Of a stretch of DNA of 64,000 nucleotides, positions 1 through 14,364 are shown in pieces. The stretch lies in the NCBI GenBank assembly GCA_028752905.1, contig JAQNBH010000014.1, positions 22,911,990 to 22,975,989 on the forward strand. The letters run 5' to 3'. Position 1 is the first letter of the stretch. The number at the start of each line of letters is the position of its first letter. Origin of the DNA: Cladorhizidae sp. MBARI D1340-BT2 (lineage: Eukaryota > Porifera > Demospongiae > Poecilosclerida > Cladorhizidae). The translations under genes were made by a program, and so were the position numbers. The notes beneath the pieces are model-generated. The model was not told where the DNA came from, did no database searches, and saw nothing but the letters and a program-made list of their open reading frames with translations.

Positions 1-3000
1 GCATCATAAGTAAATGCCTAGTGAGTCTATGTATGCATATATGCACACATGCATCATAAGTAAATGCCTAGTGAGCCTATGTATGCATATATACACACAT
101 GCATCATAAGTAAATACCTAGTGAGTCTATGTATGCATATATACACACATGCATCATAAGTAAATACCTAGTGAGCCTATGTATGCATATATACACACAT
201 GCATCATAAGTAAATGCCTAGTGAGACTATGTATGCATATATACACACATGCATCATAAGTAAATACCTAGTGAGCCTATGTATGCATATATACACACAT
301 GCATCATAAGTAAATGCCTAGTGAGTCTATGTATGCATATATGCACACATGCATCATAAGTAAATACCTAGTGAGCCTATGTATGCATATATACACACAT
401 GCATCATAAGTAAATACCTAGTGAGCCTATGTATGCATATATACACACATGCATCATAAGTAAATGCCTAGTGAGCCTATGTATGCATATATACACACAT
501 GCATACCTAGTGAGTCTATGTATGCATATATACACACATGCATCATAAGTAAATGCCTAGTGAGTCATGTATGCATATATACACACATGCATCATAAGTA
601 AATACCTAGTGAGTCTATGTATGCATATATACACACATGCATCATAAGTAAATGCCTAGTGAGCCTATGTATGCATATATACACACATGCATCATAAGTA
701 AATGCCTAGTGAGCCTATGAATGCATATATACACACATGCATCATAAGTAAATACCTAGTGAGCCTATGTATGCATATATACACACATGCATCATAAGTA
801 AATACCTAGTGAGTCTATGTATGCATATATACACACATGCATCATAAGTAAATACCTAGTGAGCCTATGTATACATATATGCACACATGCATCATAAGTA
901 AATGCCTATGTATGCATATATACACACATGCATCATAAGTAAATACCTAGTGAGCCTATGTATGCATATATACACACATGATCATAAGTAAATACCTAGT
1001 GAGCCTATGTATGCATATATGCACACATGAATCATAAGTAAATGCCTAGTGAGCCTATGTATGCATATATACACACATGCATCATAAGTAAATGCCTAGT
1101 GAGCCTATGTATGCATATATACACACATGCATCATAAGTAAATGCCTAGTGAGCCTATGTATGCATATATGCACACATGCATCATAAGTAAATACCTAGT
1201 GAGTCTATATATGCATATATACACACATGCATCATAAGTAAATACCTAGTGAGTCTATGTATGCATATATACACACATGCATCATAAGTAAATACCTAGT
1301 GAGTCTATGTATGCATATATACACACATGCATCATAAGTAAATGCCTAGTGAGCCTATGTATGCATATATGCACACATGCATCATAAGTAAATACCTAGT
1401 GAGCCTATGTATGCATATATCCACACATGCATCATAAGTAAATACCTAGTGAGTCTATGTATGCATATATACACACATGCATCATAAGTAAATACCTAGT
1501 GAGTCTATGTATGCATATATACACACATGCATCATAAGTAAATGCCTAGTGAGCCTATGTATGCATATATACACACATGCATCATAAGTAAATACCTAGT
1601 GAGCCTATGTATGCATATATACACACATGCATCATAAGTAAATGCCTAGTGAGTCTATGTATGCATATATGCACACATGCATCATAAGTAAATACCTAGT
1701 GAGCCTATGTATGCATATATACACACATGCATCATAAGTAAATGCCTAGTGAGCCTATGTATGCATATATACACACATGCATCATAAGTAAATGCGTAGT
1801 GAGCCTATGTATGCATATATACACACATGCATCATAAGTAAATACCTAGTGAGTCTATGTATGCATATATACACACATGCATCATACATGTAAGTAAATT
1901 CCTAGTGAGCCTATGTATGCATATATACACACATGCATCATAAGTAAATACCTAGTGAGCCTATGTATGCATATATACACACATGCATCATAAGTAAATA
2001 CCTAGTGAGTCTATATATGCATATATACACACATGCATCATAAGTAAATACCTAGTGAGCCTATGTATACATATATGCACACATGCATCATAAGTAAATG
2101 CCTATGTATGCATATATACACACATGCATCATAAGTAAATACCTAGTGAGCCTATGTATGCATATATACACACATGCATCATAAGTAAATACCTAGTGAG
2201 TCTATGTATGCATATATACACACATGCATCATAAGTAAATACCTAGTGAGCCTTTGTATGCATATATACACACATGCATCATAAGTAAATGCCTAGTGAG
2301 CCTATGTATGCATATATACACACATGCATCATAAGTAAATGCCTAGTGAGTCTATGTATGCATATATACACACATGCATCATACATCATAAGTAAATGCC
2401 TAGTGAGCCTATGTATGCATATATACACACATGCATCATAAGTAAATGCCTAGTGAGCCTATGTATGCATATATACACACATGCATCATAAGTAAATGCC
2501 TAGTGAGTCTATGTATGCATATATACACACATGCATCATAAGTAAATGCCTAGTGAGTCTATGTATGCATATATACACACATGCATCATAAGTAAATGCC
2601 TAGTGAGCCTATGTATGCATATATACACACATGCATCATAAGTAATTGCCTAGTGAGCCTATGTATGCATATATACACACATGCATCATAAGTAAATGCC
2701 TAGTGAGCCTATGTATGCATATATACACACATGCATCATAAGTAAATGCCTAGTGAGCCTATGTATGCATATATACACACATGCATCATAAGTAAATGCC
2801 TAGTGAGTCTATGTATGCATATATACACACATGCATCATAAGTAAATACCTAGTGAGCCTATGTATACATATATACACACATGCATCATAAGTAAATGCC
2901 TAGTGAGTCTATGTATGCATATATACACACATGCATCATAAGTAAATGCCTAGTGAGTCTATGTATGCATATATACACACATGCATCATAAGTAAATACC

Positions 3001-3093
3001 TAGTGAGCCTATGTATGCATATATACACACATGCATCATAAGTAAATACCTAGTGAGCCTATGTATGCATATATACACACATGCATCATAAGT

Positions 3094-6000
3094 AAATACC
3101 TAGTGAGCCTATATATGCATATATACACACATGCATCATAAGTAAATGCCTAGTGAGCCTATGTATGCATATATACACACATGCATCATAAGTAAATGCC
3201 TAGTGAGCCTATGTATGCATATATACACACATGCATCATAAGTAAATACCTAGTGAGCCTATGTATGCATATATACACACATGCATCATAAGTTAATGCC
3301 TAGTGAGCCTATGTATGCATATATACACACATGCATCATAAGTAAATACCTAGTGATTCTATGTATGCATATATACACACATGCATCATAAGTAAATGCC
3401 TAGTGAGCCTATGTATGCATATATACACACATGCATCATAAGTAAATGCCTAGTGAGACTATGTATGCATATATACACACATGCATCATAAGTAAATGCC
3501 TAGTGAGTCTATGTATGCATATATACACACATGCATCATAAGTAAATGCCTAGTGAGTCTATGTATGCATATATACACACATGCATCATAAGTAAATGCC
3601 TAGTGAGCCTATGTATGCATATATACACACATGCATCATAAGTAAATACCTAGTGAGTCTATGTATGCATATATACACACATGCATTAGTAAATACCTAG
3701 TGAGCCTATGTATGCATAGATACACACATGCATCATAAGTAAATACCTAGTGAGCCTATGTATGCATATATACACACATGCATCATAAGTAAATACCTAG
3801 TGAGCCTATGTATGCATATATACACACATGCATCATAAGTAAATACCTAGTGAGCCTATGTATGCATATATACACACATGCATCATAAGTAAATACCTAG
3901 TGAGTCTATGTATGCATATATACACACATGCATCATAAGTAAATACCTAGTGAGTCTATGTATGCATATATACACACATGCATCATAAGTAAATACCTAG
4001 TGAGCCTATGTATACATATATGCACACATGCATCATAAGTAAATGCCTATGTATGCATATATACACACATGTATCATAAGTAAATGCCTAGTGAGCCTAT
4101 GTATGCATATATACACACATGCATCATAAGTAAATACCTAGTGAGTCGATGTATGCATATATACACACATGCATCATAAGTAAATACCTAGTGAGCCTAT
4201 GTATGCATATATACACACATGCATCATAAGTAAATACCTAGTGAGCCTATGTATGCATATATACACACATGCATCATAAGTAAATGCCTAGTGAGTCTAT
4301 GTATGCATATATGCACACATGCATCATAAGTAAATGCCTAGTGAGCCTATGTATGCATATATACACACATGCATCATAAGTAAATGCCTAGTGAGCCTAT
4401 GTATGCATATATACACACATGCATCATAAGTAAATACCTAGTGAGCCTATGTATGCATATATACACACATGCATCATAAGTAAATGCCTAGTGAGCCTAT
4501 GTATGCATATATACACACATGCATCATAAGTAAATACCTAGTGAGCCTATGTATGCATATATACACACATGCATCATAAGTAAATGCCTAGTGAGTCTAT
4601 GTATGCATATATACACACATGCATCATAAGTAAATACCTAGTGAGCCTATGTATGCATATATACACACATGCATCATAAGTAAATGCCTAGTGAGTCTAT
4701 GTATGCATATATACACACATGCATCATAAGTAAATTCCTAGTGAGCCTATGTATGCATATATACACACATGCATCATAAGTAAATACCTAGTGAGTCTAT
4801 GTATGCATATATACACACATGCATCATAAGTAAATACCTAGTGAGCCTATGTATGCATATATACACACATGCATCATAAGTAAATACCTAGTGAGCCTAT
4901 GTATGCATATATACACACATGCATCATAAGTAAATGCCTAGTGAGCCTATGTATGCATATATACACACATGCATCATAAGTAAATGCCTAGTGAGCCTAT
5001 GTATGCATATATACACACATGCATCATAAGTAAATACCTAGTGAGTCTATGTATGCATATATACACACATGCATCATAAGTAAATGCCTAGTGAGCCTAT
5101 GTATGCATATATACACACATGCATCATAAGTAAATGCCTAGTGAGCCTATGTATGCATATATACGCACATGCATCATAAGTAAATGCCTAGTGAGTCTAT
5201 GTATGCATATATACACACATGCATCATAAGTAAATGCCAAGTGAGCCTATGTATGCATATATACACACATGCATCATAAGTAAATGCCTAGTGAGTCTAT
5301 GTATGCTTATATACACACATGCATCATAAGTAAATACCTAGTGAGCCTATGTATGCATATATACACACATGCATCATAAGTAAATACCTAGTGAGCCTAT
5401 GTATGCATATATACACACATGCATCATAAGTAAATGCCTAGTGAGCCTATGTATGCATATATACACACATGCATCATAAGTAAATGCCTAGTGAGCCTAT
5501 GTATGCATATATACACATATGCATCATAAGTAAATGCCTAGTGAGTCTATGTATGCATATATACACACATGCATCATAAGTAAATGCCTAGTGAGTCTAT
5601 GTATGCATATATACACACATGCATCATAAGTAAATACCTAGTGAGCCTATGTATGCATATATACACACATGCATTATAAGTAAATGCCAAGTGAGCCTAT
5701 GTATGCATATATACACACATGCATCATAAGTAACTATGTATGCATATATACACACATGCATCATAAGTAAATACCTAGTGAGCCTATGTATGCATATATA
5801 CACACATGCATCATAAGTAAATGCCTAGTGAGCCTATGTATGCATATATACACACATGCATCATAAGTAAATGCCTAGTGAGCCTATGTATGCATATATA
5901 CACACATGCATCATAAGTAAATGCCTAGTGAGCCTATGTATGCATATATACACACATGCATCATAAGTAAATGCCTAGTGAGCGTATATGTATGCATATA

Positions 6001-9000
6001 TACACACATGCATCATAAGTAAATGCCTAGTGAGCCTATGTATGCATATATACACACATGCATCATAAGTAAATGCCTAGTGAGTCTATGTATGCATATA
6101 TACACACATGCATCATAAGTAAATGCCTAGTGAGTCTAAGTATGCATATATACACACATGCATCATAAGTAAATGCCTAGTGAGTCTATGTATGCATATA
6201 TACACACATGCATCATAAGTAAATGCCTAGTGAGTCTATGTATGCATATATACACACATGCATCATAAGTAAATACCTAGTGAGTCTATGTATGCATATA
6301 TACACACATGCATCATAAGTAAATGCCTATGTATGCATATATACACACATGCATCATAAGTAAATACCTAGTGAGTCTATGTATGCATATATACACACAT
6401 GCATCATAAGTAAATACCTAGTGAGTCTATGTATGCATATATACACACATGCATCATAAGTAAATGCCTAGTGAGCCTATGTATGCATACACACATGCAT
6501 CATAAGTAAATGCCTAGTGAGCCTATGTATGCATATATACACACATGCATCATAAGTAAATGCCTAGTGAGTCTATGTATGTATATATACACACATGCAT
6601 CATAAGTAAATACCTAGTGAGCCTATGTATGCATATATACACACATGCATCATAAGTAAATGCCTAGTGAGCCTATGTATGCATATATACACACATGCAT
6701 CATAAGTAAATGCCTAGTGAGTCTATGTATGCATATATACACACATGCATCATAAGTAAATACCTAGTGAGCCTATGTATGCATATATATACACATGCAT
6801 CATAAGTAAATACCTAGTGAGTCTATGTATGCATATATACACACATGCATCATAAGTAAATGCCTAGTGAGCCTATGTATGCATAATATATACACACATG
6901 CATCATAAATAAATACCTAGTGAGCCTATGTATGCATATATACGCACATGCATCATAAGTAAATACCTAGTGAGTCTATGTATGCATATATACACACATG
7001 CATCATAAGTAAATACCTAGTGAGCCTATATATGCATATATACACACATGCATCATAAGTAAATGCCTAGTGAGCCTATGTATGCATATATACACACATG
7101 CATCATAAGTAAATGCCTAGTGAGCCTATGTATGCATATATACACACATGCATCATAAGTAAATACCTAGTGAGCCTATGTATGCATATATACACACATG
7201 CATCATAAGTTAATGCCTAGTGAGCCTATGTATGCATATATACACACATGCATCATAAGTAAATACCTAGTGATTCTATGTATGCATATATACACACATG
7301 CATCATAAGTAAATGCCTAGTGAGCCTATGTATGCATATATACACACATGCATCATAAGTAAATGCCTAGTGAGACTATGTATGCATATATACACACATG
7401 CATCATAAGTAAATGCCTAGTGAGTCTATGTATGCATATATACACACATGCATCATAAGTAAATGCCTAGTGAGTCTATGTATGCATATATACACACATG
7501 CATCATAAGTAAATGCCTAGTGAGCCTATGTATGCATATATACACACATGCATCATAAGTAAATACCTAGTGAGTCTATGTATGCATATATACACACATG
7601 CATTAGTAAATACCTAGTGAGCCTATGTATGCATAGATACACACATGCATCATAAGTAAATACCTAGTGAGCCTATGTATGCATATATACACACATGCAT
7701 CATAAGTAAATACCTAGTGAGCCTATGTATGCATATATACACACATGCATCATAAGTAAATACCTAGTGAGCCTATGTATGCATATATACACACATGCAT
7801 CATAAGTAAATACCTAGTGAGTCTATGTATGCATATATACACACATGCATCATAAGTAAATACCTAGTGAGTCTATGTATGCATATATACACACATGCAT
7901 CATAAGTAAATACCTAGTGAGCCTATGTATACATATATGCACACATGCATCATAAGTAAATGCCTATGTATGCATATATACACACATGTATCATAAGTAA
8001 ATGCCTAGTGAGCCTATGTATGCATATATACACACATGCATCATAAGTAAATACCTAGTGAGTCGATGTATGCATATATACACACATGCATCATAAGTAA
8101 ATACCTAGTGAGCCTATGTATGCATATATACACACATGCATCATAAGTAAATACCTAGTGAGCCTATGTATGCATATATACACACATGCATCATAAGTAA
8201 ATGCCTAGTGAGTCTATGTATGCATATATGCACACATGCATCATAAGTAAATGCCTAGTGAGCCTATGTATGCATATATACACACATGCATCATAAGTAA
8301 ATGCCTAGTGAGCCTATGTATGCATATATACACACATGCATCATAAGTAAATACCTAGTGAGCCTATGTATGCATATATACACACATGCATCATAAGTAA
8401 ATGCCTAGTGAGCCTATGTATGCATATATACACACATGCATCATAAGTAAATACCTAGTGAGCCTATGTATGCATATATACACACATGCATCATAAGTAA
8501 ATGCCTAGTGAGTCTATGTATGCATATATACACACATGCATCATAAGTAAATACCTAGTGAGCCTATGTATGCATATATACACACATGCATCATAAGTAA
8601 ATGCCTAGTGAGTCTATGTATGCATATATACACACATGCATCATAAGTAAATTCCTAGTGAGCCTATGTATGCATATATACACACATGCATCATAAGTAA
8701 ATACCTAGTGAGTCTATGTATGCATATATACACACATGCATCATAAGTAAATACCTAGTGAGCCTATGTATGCATATATACACACATGCATCATAAGTAA
8801 ATACCTAGTGAGCCTATGTATGCATATATACACACATGCATCATAAGTAAATGCCTAGTGAGCCTATGTATGCATATATACACACATGCATCATAAGTAA
8901 ATGCCTAGTGAGCCTATGTATGCATATATACACACATGCATCATAAGTAAATACCTAGTGAGTCTATGTATGCATATATACACACATGCATCATAAGTAA

Positions 9001-10927
9001 ATGCCTAGTGAGCCTATGTATGCATATATACACACATGCATCATAAGTAAATGCCTAGTGAGCCTATGTATGCATATATACGCACATGCATCATAAGTAA
9101 ATGCCTAGTGAGTCTATGTATGCATATATACACACATGCATCATAAGTAAATGCCAAGTGAGCCTATGTATGCATATATACACACATGCATCATAAGTAA
9201 ATGCCTAGTGAGTCTATGTATGCTTATATACACACATGCATCATAAGTAAATACCTAGTGAGCCTATGTATGCATATATACACACATGCATCATAAGTAA
9301 ATACCTAGTGAGCCTATGTATGCATATATACACACATGCATCATAAGTAAATGCCTAGTGAGCCTATGTATGCATATATACACACATGCATCATAAGTAA
9401 ATGCCTAGTGAGCCTATGTATGCATATATACACATATGCATCATAAGTAAATGCCTAGTGAGTCTATGTATGCATATATACACACATGCATCATAAGTAA
9501 ATGCCTAGTGAGTCTATGTATGCATATATACACACATGCATCATAAGTAAATACCTAGTGAGCCTATGTATGCATATATACACACATGCATTATAAGTAA
9601 ATGCCAAGTGAGCCTATGTATGCATATATACACACATGCATCATAAGTAACTATGTATGCATATATACACACATGCATCATAAGTAAATACCTAGTGAGC
9701 CTATGTATGCATATATACACACATGCATCATAAGTAAATGCCTAGTGAGCCTATGTATGCATATATACACACATGCATCATAAGTAAATGCCTAGTGAGC
9801 CTATGTATGCATATATACACACATGCATCATAAGTAAATGCCTAGTGAGCCTATGTATGCATATATACACACATGCATCATAAGTAAATGCCTAGTGAGC
9901 GTATATGTATGCATATATACACACATGCATCATAAGTAAATGCCTAGTGAGCCTATGTATGCATATATACACACATGCATCATAAGTAAATGCCTAGTGA
10001 GTCTATGTATGCATATATACACACATGCATCATAAGTAAATGCCTAGTGAGTCTAAGTATGCATATATACACACATGCATCATAAGTAAATGCCTAGTGA
10101 GTCTATGTATGCATATATACACACATGCATCATAAGTAAATGCCTAGTGAGTCTATGTATGCATATATACACACATGCATCATAAGTAAATACCTAGTGA
10201 GTCTATGTATGCATATATACACACATGCATCATAAGTAAATGCCTATGTATGCATATATACACACATGCATCATAAGTAAATACCTAGTGAGTCTATGTA
10301 TGCATATATACACACATGCATCATAAGTAAATACCTAGTGAGTCTATGTATGCATATATACACACATGCATCATAAGTAAATGCCTAGTGAGCCTATGTA
10401 TGCATACACACATGCATCATAAGTAAATGCCTAGTGAGCCTATGTATGCATATATACACACATGCATCATAAGTAAATGCCTAGTGAGTCTATGTATGTA
10501 TATATACACACATGCATCATAAGTAAATACCTAGTGAGCCTATGTATGCATATATACACACATGCATCATAAGTAAATGCCTAGTGAGCCTATGTATGCA
10601 TATATACACACATGCATCATAAGTAAATGCCTAGTGAGTCTATGTATGCATATATACACACATGCATCATAAGTAAATACCTAGTGAGCCTATGTATGCA
10701 TATATATACACATGCATCATAAGTAAATACCTAGTGAGTCTATGTATGCATATATACACACATGCATCATAAGTAAATGCCTAGTGAGCCTATGTATGCA
10801 TAATATATACACACATGCATCATAAGTAAATACCTAGTGAGCCTATGTATGCATATATACGCACATGCATCATAAGTAAATACCTAGTGAGTCTATGTAT
10901 GCATATATACACACATGCATCATAAGT
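3094..10927 (+). repeat. 3,917-bp higher-order repeat, two tandem copies
   Basis: The copies are about 3,094-7,010 and 7,011-10,927. Rare private variants recur at a constant spacing of 3,917 bp: AGTTAATGCC at 3,292 and 7,209; the CATTAGT short monomer at 3,684 and 7,601; GCATAGATAC at 3,714 and 7,631; TAACTATG at 5,731 and 9,648; GCATAATAT at 6,881 and 10,798. The constant spacing means almost no insertion or deletion since duplication. The copies are nearly identical; one visible difference is CATAAATAAAT near 6,905 against CATAAGTAAAT near 10,822. Edges are placed where the two-state bases stop agreeing, so they are accurate to about one or two monomers. Confidence 0.9.
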
Positions 10928-12030
10928 AAATGCCTAGTGAGCCTATGTATGCATAATATATACACACATGCATCATAAGTAAATGCCTAGTGAGTCTATG
11001 TATGCATATATGCACACATGCATCATAAGTAAATGGCTAGTGAGCCTATGTATGCATATATACACACATGCATCATAAGTAAATACCTAGTGAGCCTATG
11101 TATGCATATATACACACATGCATCATAAGTAAATGCCTAGTGAGTCTTTGTATGCATATATAAACACATGCATCATAAGTAAATGCCTAGTGAGCCTATG
11201 TATGCATATATACACACATGCATCATAAGTAAATGCCTAGTGAGTCTATGTATGCATATATGCACACATGCATCATAAGTAAATACCTAGTGAGCCTATG
11301 TATGCATATATACACACATGCATCATAAGTAAATGCCTAGTGAGCCTATGTATGCATATATACACACATGCATCATAAGTAAATGCGTAGTGAGCCTATG
11401 TATGCATATATACACACATGCATCATAAGTAAATGCCTAGTGAGCCTATGTATGCATATATACACACATGCATCATAAGTAAATACCTAGTGAGTCTATG
11501 TATGCATATATACACACATGCATCATAAGTAAATGCCTAGTGAGCCTATGTATGCATATATACACACATGCATCATAAGTAAATGCCTAGTGAGCCTATG
11601 TATGCATATATACACACATGCATCATAAGTAAATGCCTAGTGAGTCTATGTATGCATATATACACACATGCATCATAAGTAAATGCCTAGTGAGCCTATG
11701 TATGCATATATACACACATGCATCATAAGTAAATGCATACACACATGCATCATAAGTAAATACCTAGTGAGTCTATGTATGCATATATACACACATGCAT
11801 CATACATGTAAGTAAATGCCTAGTGAGCCTATGTATGCATATATACACACATGCATCATAAGTAAATACCTAGTGAGCCTATGTATGCATATATACACAC
11901 ATGCATCATAAGTAAATACCTAGTGAGTCTATATATGCATATATACACACATGCATCATAAGTAAATACCTAGTGAGCCTATGTATACATATATGCACAC
12001 ATGCATCATAAGTAAATGCCTATGTATGCA
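10928..12030 (+). repeat. 1.1-kb segment shared by three places
   Basis: The run beginning with the second GCATAATAT marker (10,951) and including TAAATGGCTAG (near 11,033), GAGTCTTTG with TATAAACAC (near 11,150) and a short GCATACACAC monomer (near 11,735) recurs in the same order from 18,408 and from 21,625. The second and third occurrences are inside the 3.2-kb tandem pair, so this is an additional, earlier copy. Confidence 0.8.
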
Positions 12031-14364
12031 TATATGCACACATGCATCATAAGTAAATACCTAGTGAGCCTATGTATGCATATATCCACACATGCATCAT
12101 AAGTAAATACCTAGTGAGTCTATGTATGCATATATACACACATGCATCATAAGTAAATACCTAGTGAGTCTATGTATGCATATATACACACATGCATCAT
12201 AAGTAAATGCCTAGTGAGCCTATGTATGCATATATACACACATGCATCATAAGTAAATACCTAGTGAGCCTATGTATGCATATATACACACATGCATCAT
12301 AAGTAAATGCCTAGTGAGTCTATGTATGCATATATGCACACATGCATCATAAGTAAATACCTAGTGAGCCTATGTATGCATATATACACACATGCATCAT
12401 AAGTAAATGCCTAGTGAGCCTATGTATGCATATATACACACATGCATCATAAGTAAATGCCTAGTGAGTCTATGTATGCATATATACACACATGCATCAT
12501 AAGTAAATGCCTAGTGAGTCTATGTATGCATATATACACACATGCATCATAAGTAAATGCGTAGTGAGCCTATGTATGCATATATACACACATGCATCAT
12601 AAGTAAATACCTAGTGAGTCTATGTATGCATATATACACACATGCATCATACATGTAAGTAAATTCCTAGTGAGCCTATGTATGCATATATACACACATG
12701 CATCATAAGTAAATACCTAGTGAGCCTATGTATGCATATATACACACATGCATCATAAGTAAATACCTAGTGAGACTATGTATGCATATATACACACATG
12801 CATCATAAGTAAATGCCTAGTGAGTCTATGTATGCATATATACACACATGCATCATAAGTAAATGCCTAGTGAGTCTATGTATGCATATATACACACATG
12901 CATCATAAGTAAATGCGTAGTGAGCCTATGTATGCATATATACACACATGCATCATAAGTAAATACCTAGTGAGTCTATGTATGCATATATACACACATG
13001 CATCATACATGTAAGTAAATTCCTAGTGAGCCTATGTATGCATATATACACACATGCATCATAAGTAAATACCTAGTGAGCCTATGTATACATATATGCA
13101 CACATGCATCATAAGTAAATGCCTATGTATGCATATATACACACATGCATCATAAGTAAATACCTAGTGAGCCTATGTATGCATATATACACACATGCAT
13201 CATAAGTAAATACCTAGTGAGTCTATGTATGCATATATACACACATGCATCATAAGTAAATACCTAGTGAGCCTTTGTATGCATATATACACACATGCAT
13301 CATAAGTAAATGCCTAGTGAGCCTATGTATGCATATATACACACATGCATCATAAGTAAATGCCTAGTGAGTCTATGTATGCATATATACACACATGCAT
13401 CATACATCATAAGTAAATGCCTAGTGAGCCTATGTATGCATATATACACACATGCATCATAAGTAAATGCCTAGTGAGCCTATGTATGCATATATACACA
13501 CATGCATCATAAGTAAATGCCTAGTGAGTCTATGTATGCATATATACACACATGCATCATAAGTAAATGCCTAGTGAGTCTATGTATGCATATATACACA
13601 CATGCATCATAAGTAAATGCCTAGTGAGCCTATGTATGCATATATACACACATGCATCATAAGTAATTGCCTAGTGAGCCTATGTATGCATATATACACA
13701 CATGCATCATAAGTAAATGCCTAGTGAGCCTATGTATGCATATATACACACATGCATCATAAGTAAATGCCTAGTGAGCCTATGTATGCATATATACACA
13801 CATGCATCATAAGTAAATGCCTAGTGAGTCTATGTATGCATATATACACACATGCATCATAAGTAAATACCTAGTGAGCCTATGTATACATATATACACA
13901 CATGCATCATAAGTAAATGCCTAGTGAGTCTATGTATGCATATATACACACATGCATCATAAGTAAATGCCTAGTGAGTCTATGTATGCATATATACACA
14001 CATGCATCATAAGTAAATACCTAGTGAGCCTATGTATGCATATATACACACATGCATCATAAGTAAATACCTAGTGAGCCTATGTATGCATATATACACA
14101 CATGCATCATAAGTAAATACCTAGTGAGCCTATATATGCATATATACACACATGCATCATAAGTAAATGCCTAGTGAGCCTATGTATGCATATATACACA
14201 CATGCATCATAAGTAAATGCCTAGTGAGCCTATGTATGCATATATACACACATGCATCATAAGTAAATGCCTAGTGAGCCTATGTATGCATATATACACA
14301 CATGCATCATAAGTAAATACCTAGTGAGCCTATGTATGCATATATACACACATGCATCATAAGT
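12030..14364 (+). repeat. Copy of the segment at about 1,370-3,090
   Basis: Markers shared with the window start include ATATCCACAC (1,419 and 12,084), the ATACATCATA insertion monomer (2,381 and 13,402) and TAATTGCC (2,643 and 13,664). The last two pairs have the same spacing of 11,021 bp. The spacing then increases by 250 bp because five monomers around the TATATATGCAT variant are duplicated near 14,125-14,370. This extends the homology of the third 3.9-kb copy upstream, so the region 12.0-18.4 kb is a copy of 1.4-7.0 kb with small monomer gains. Confidence 0.75.
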
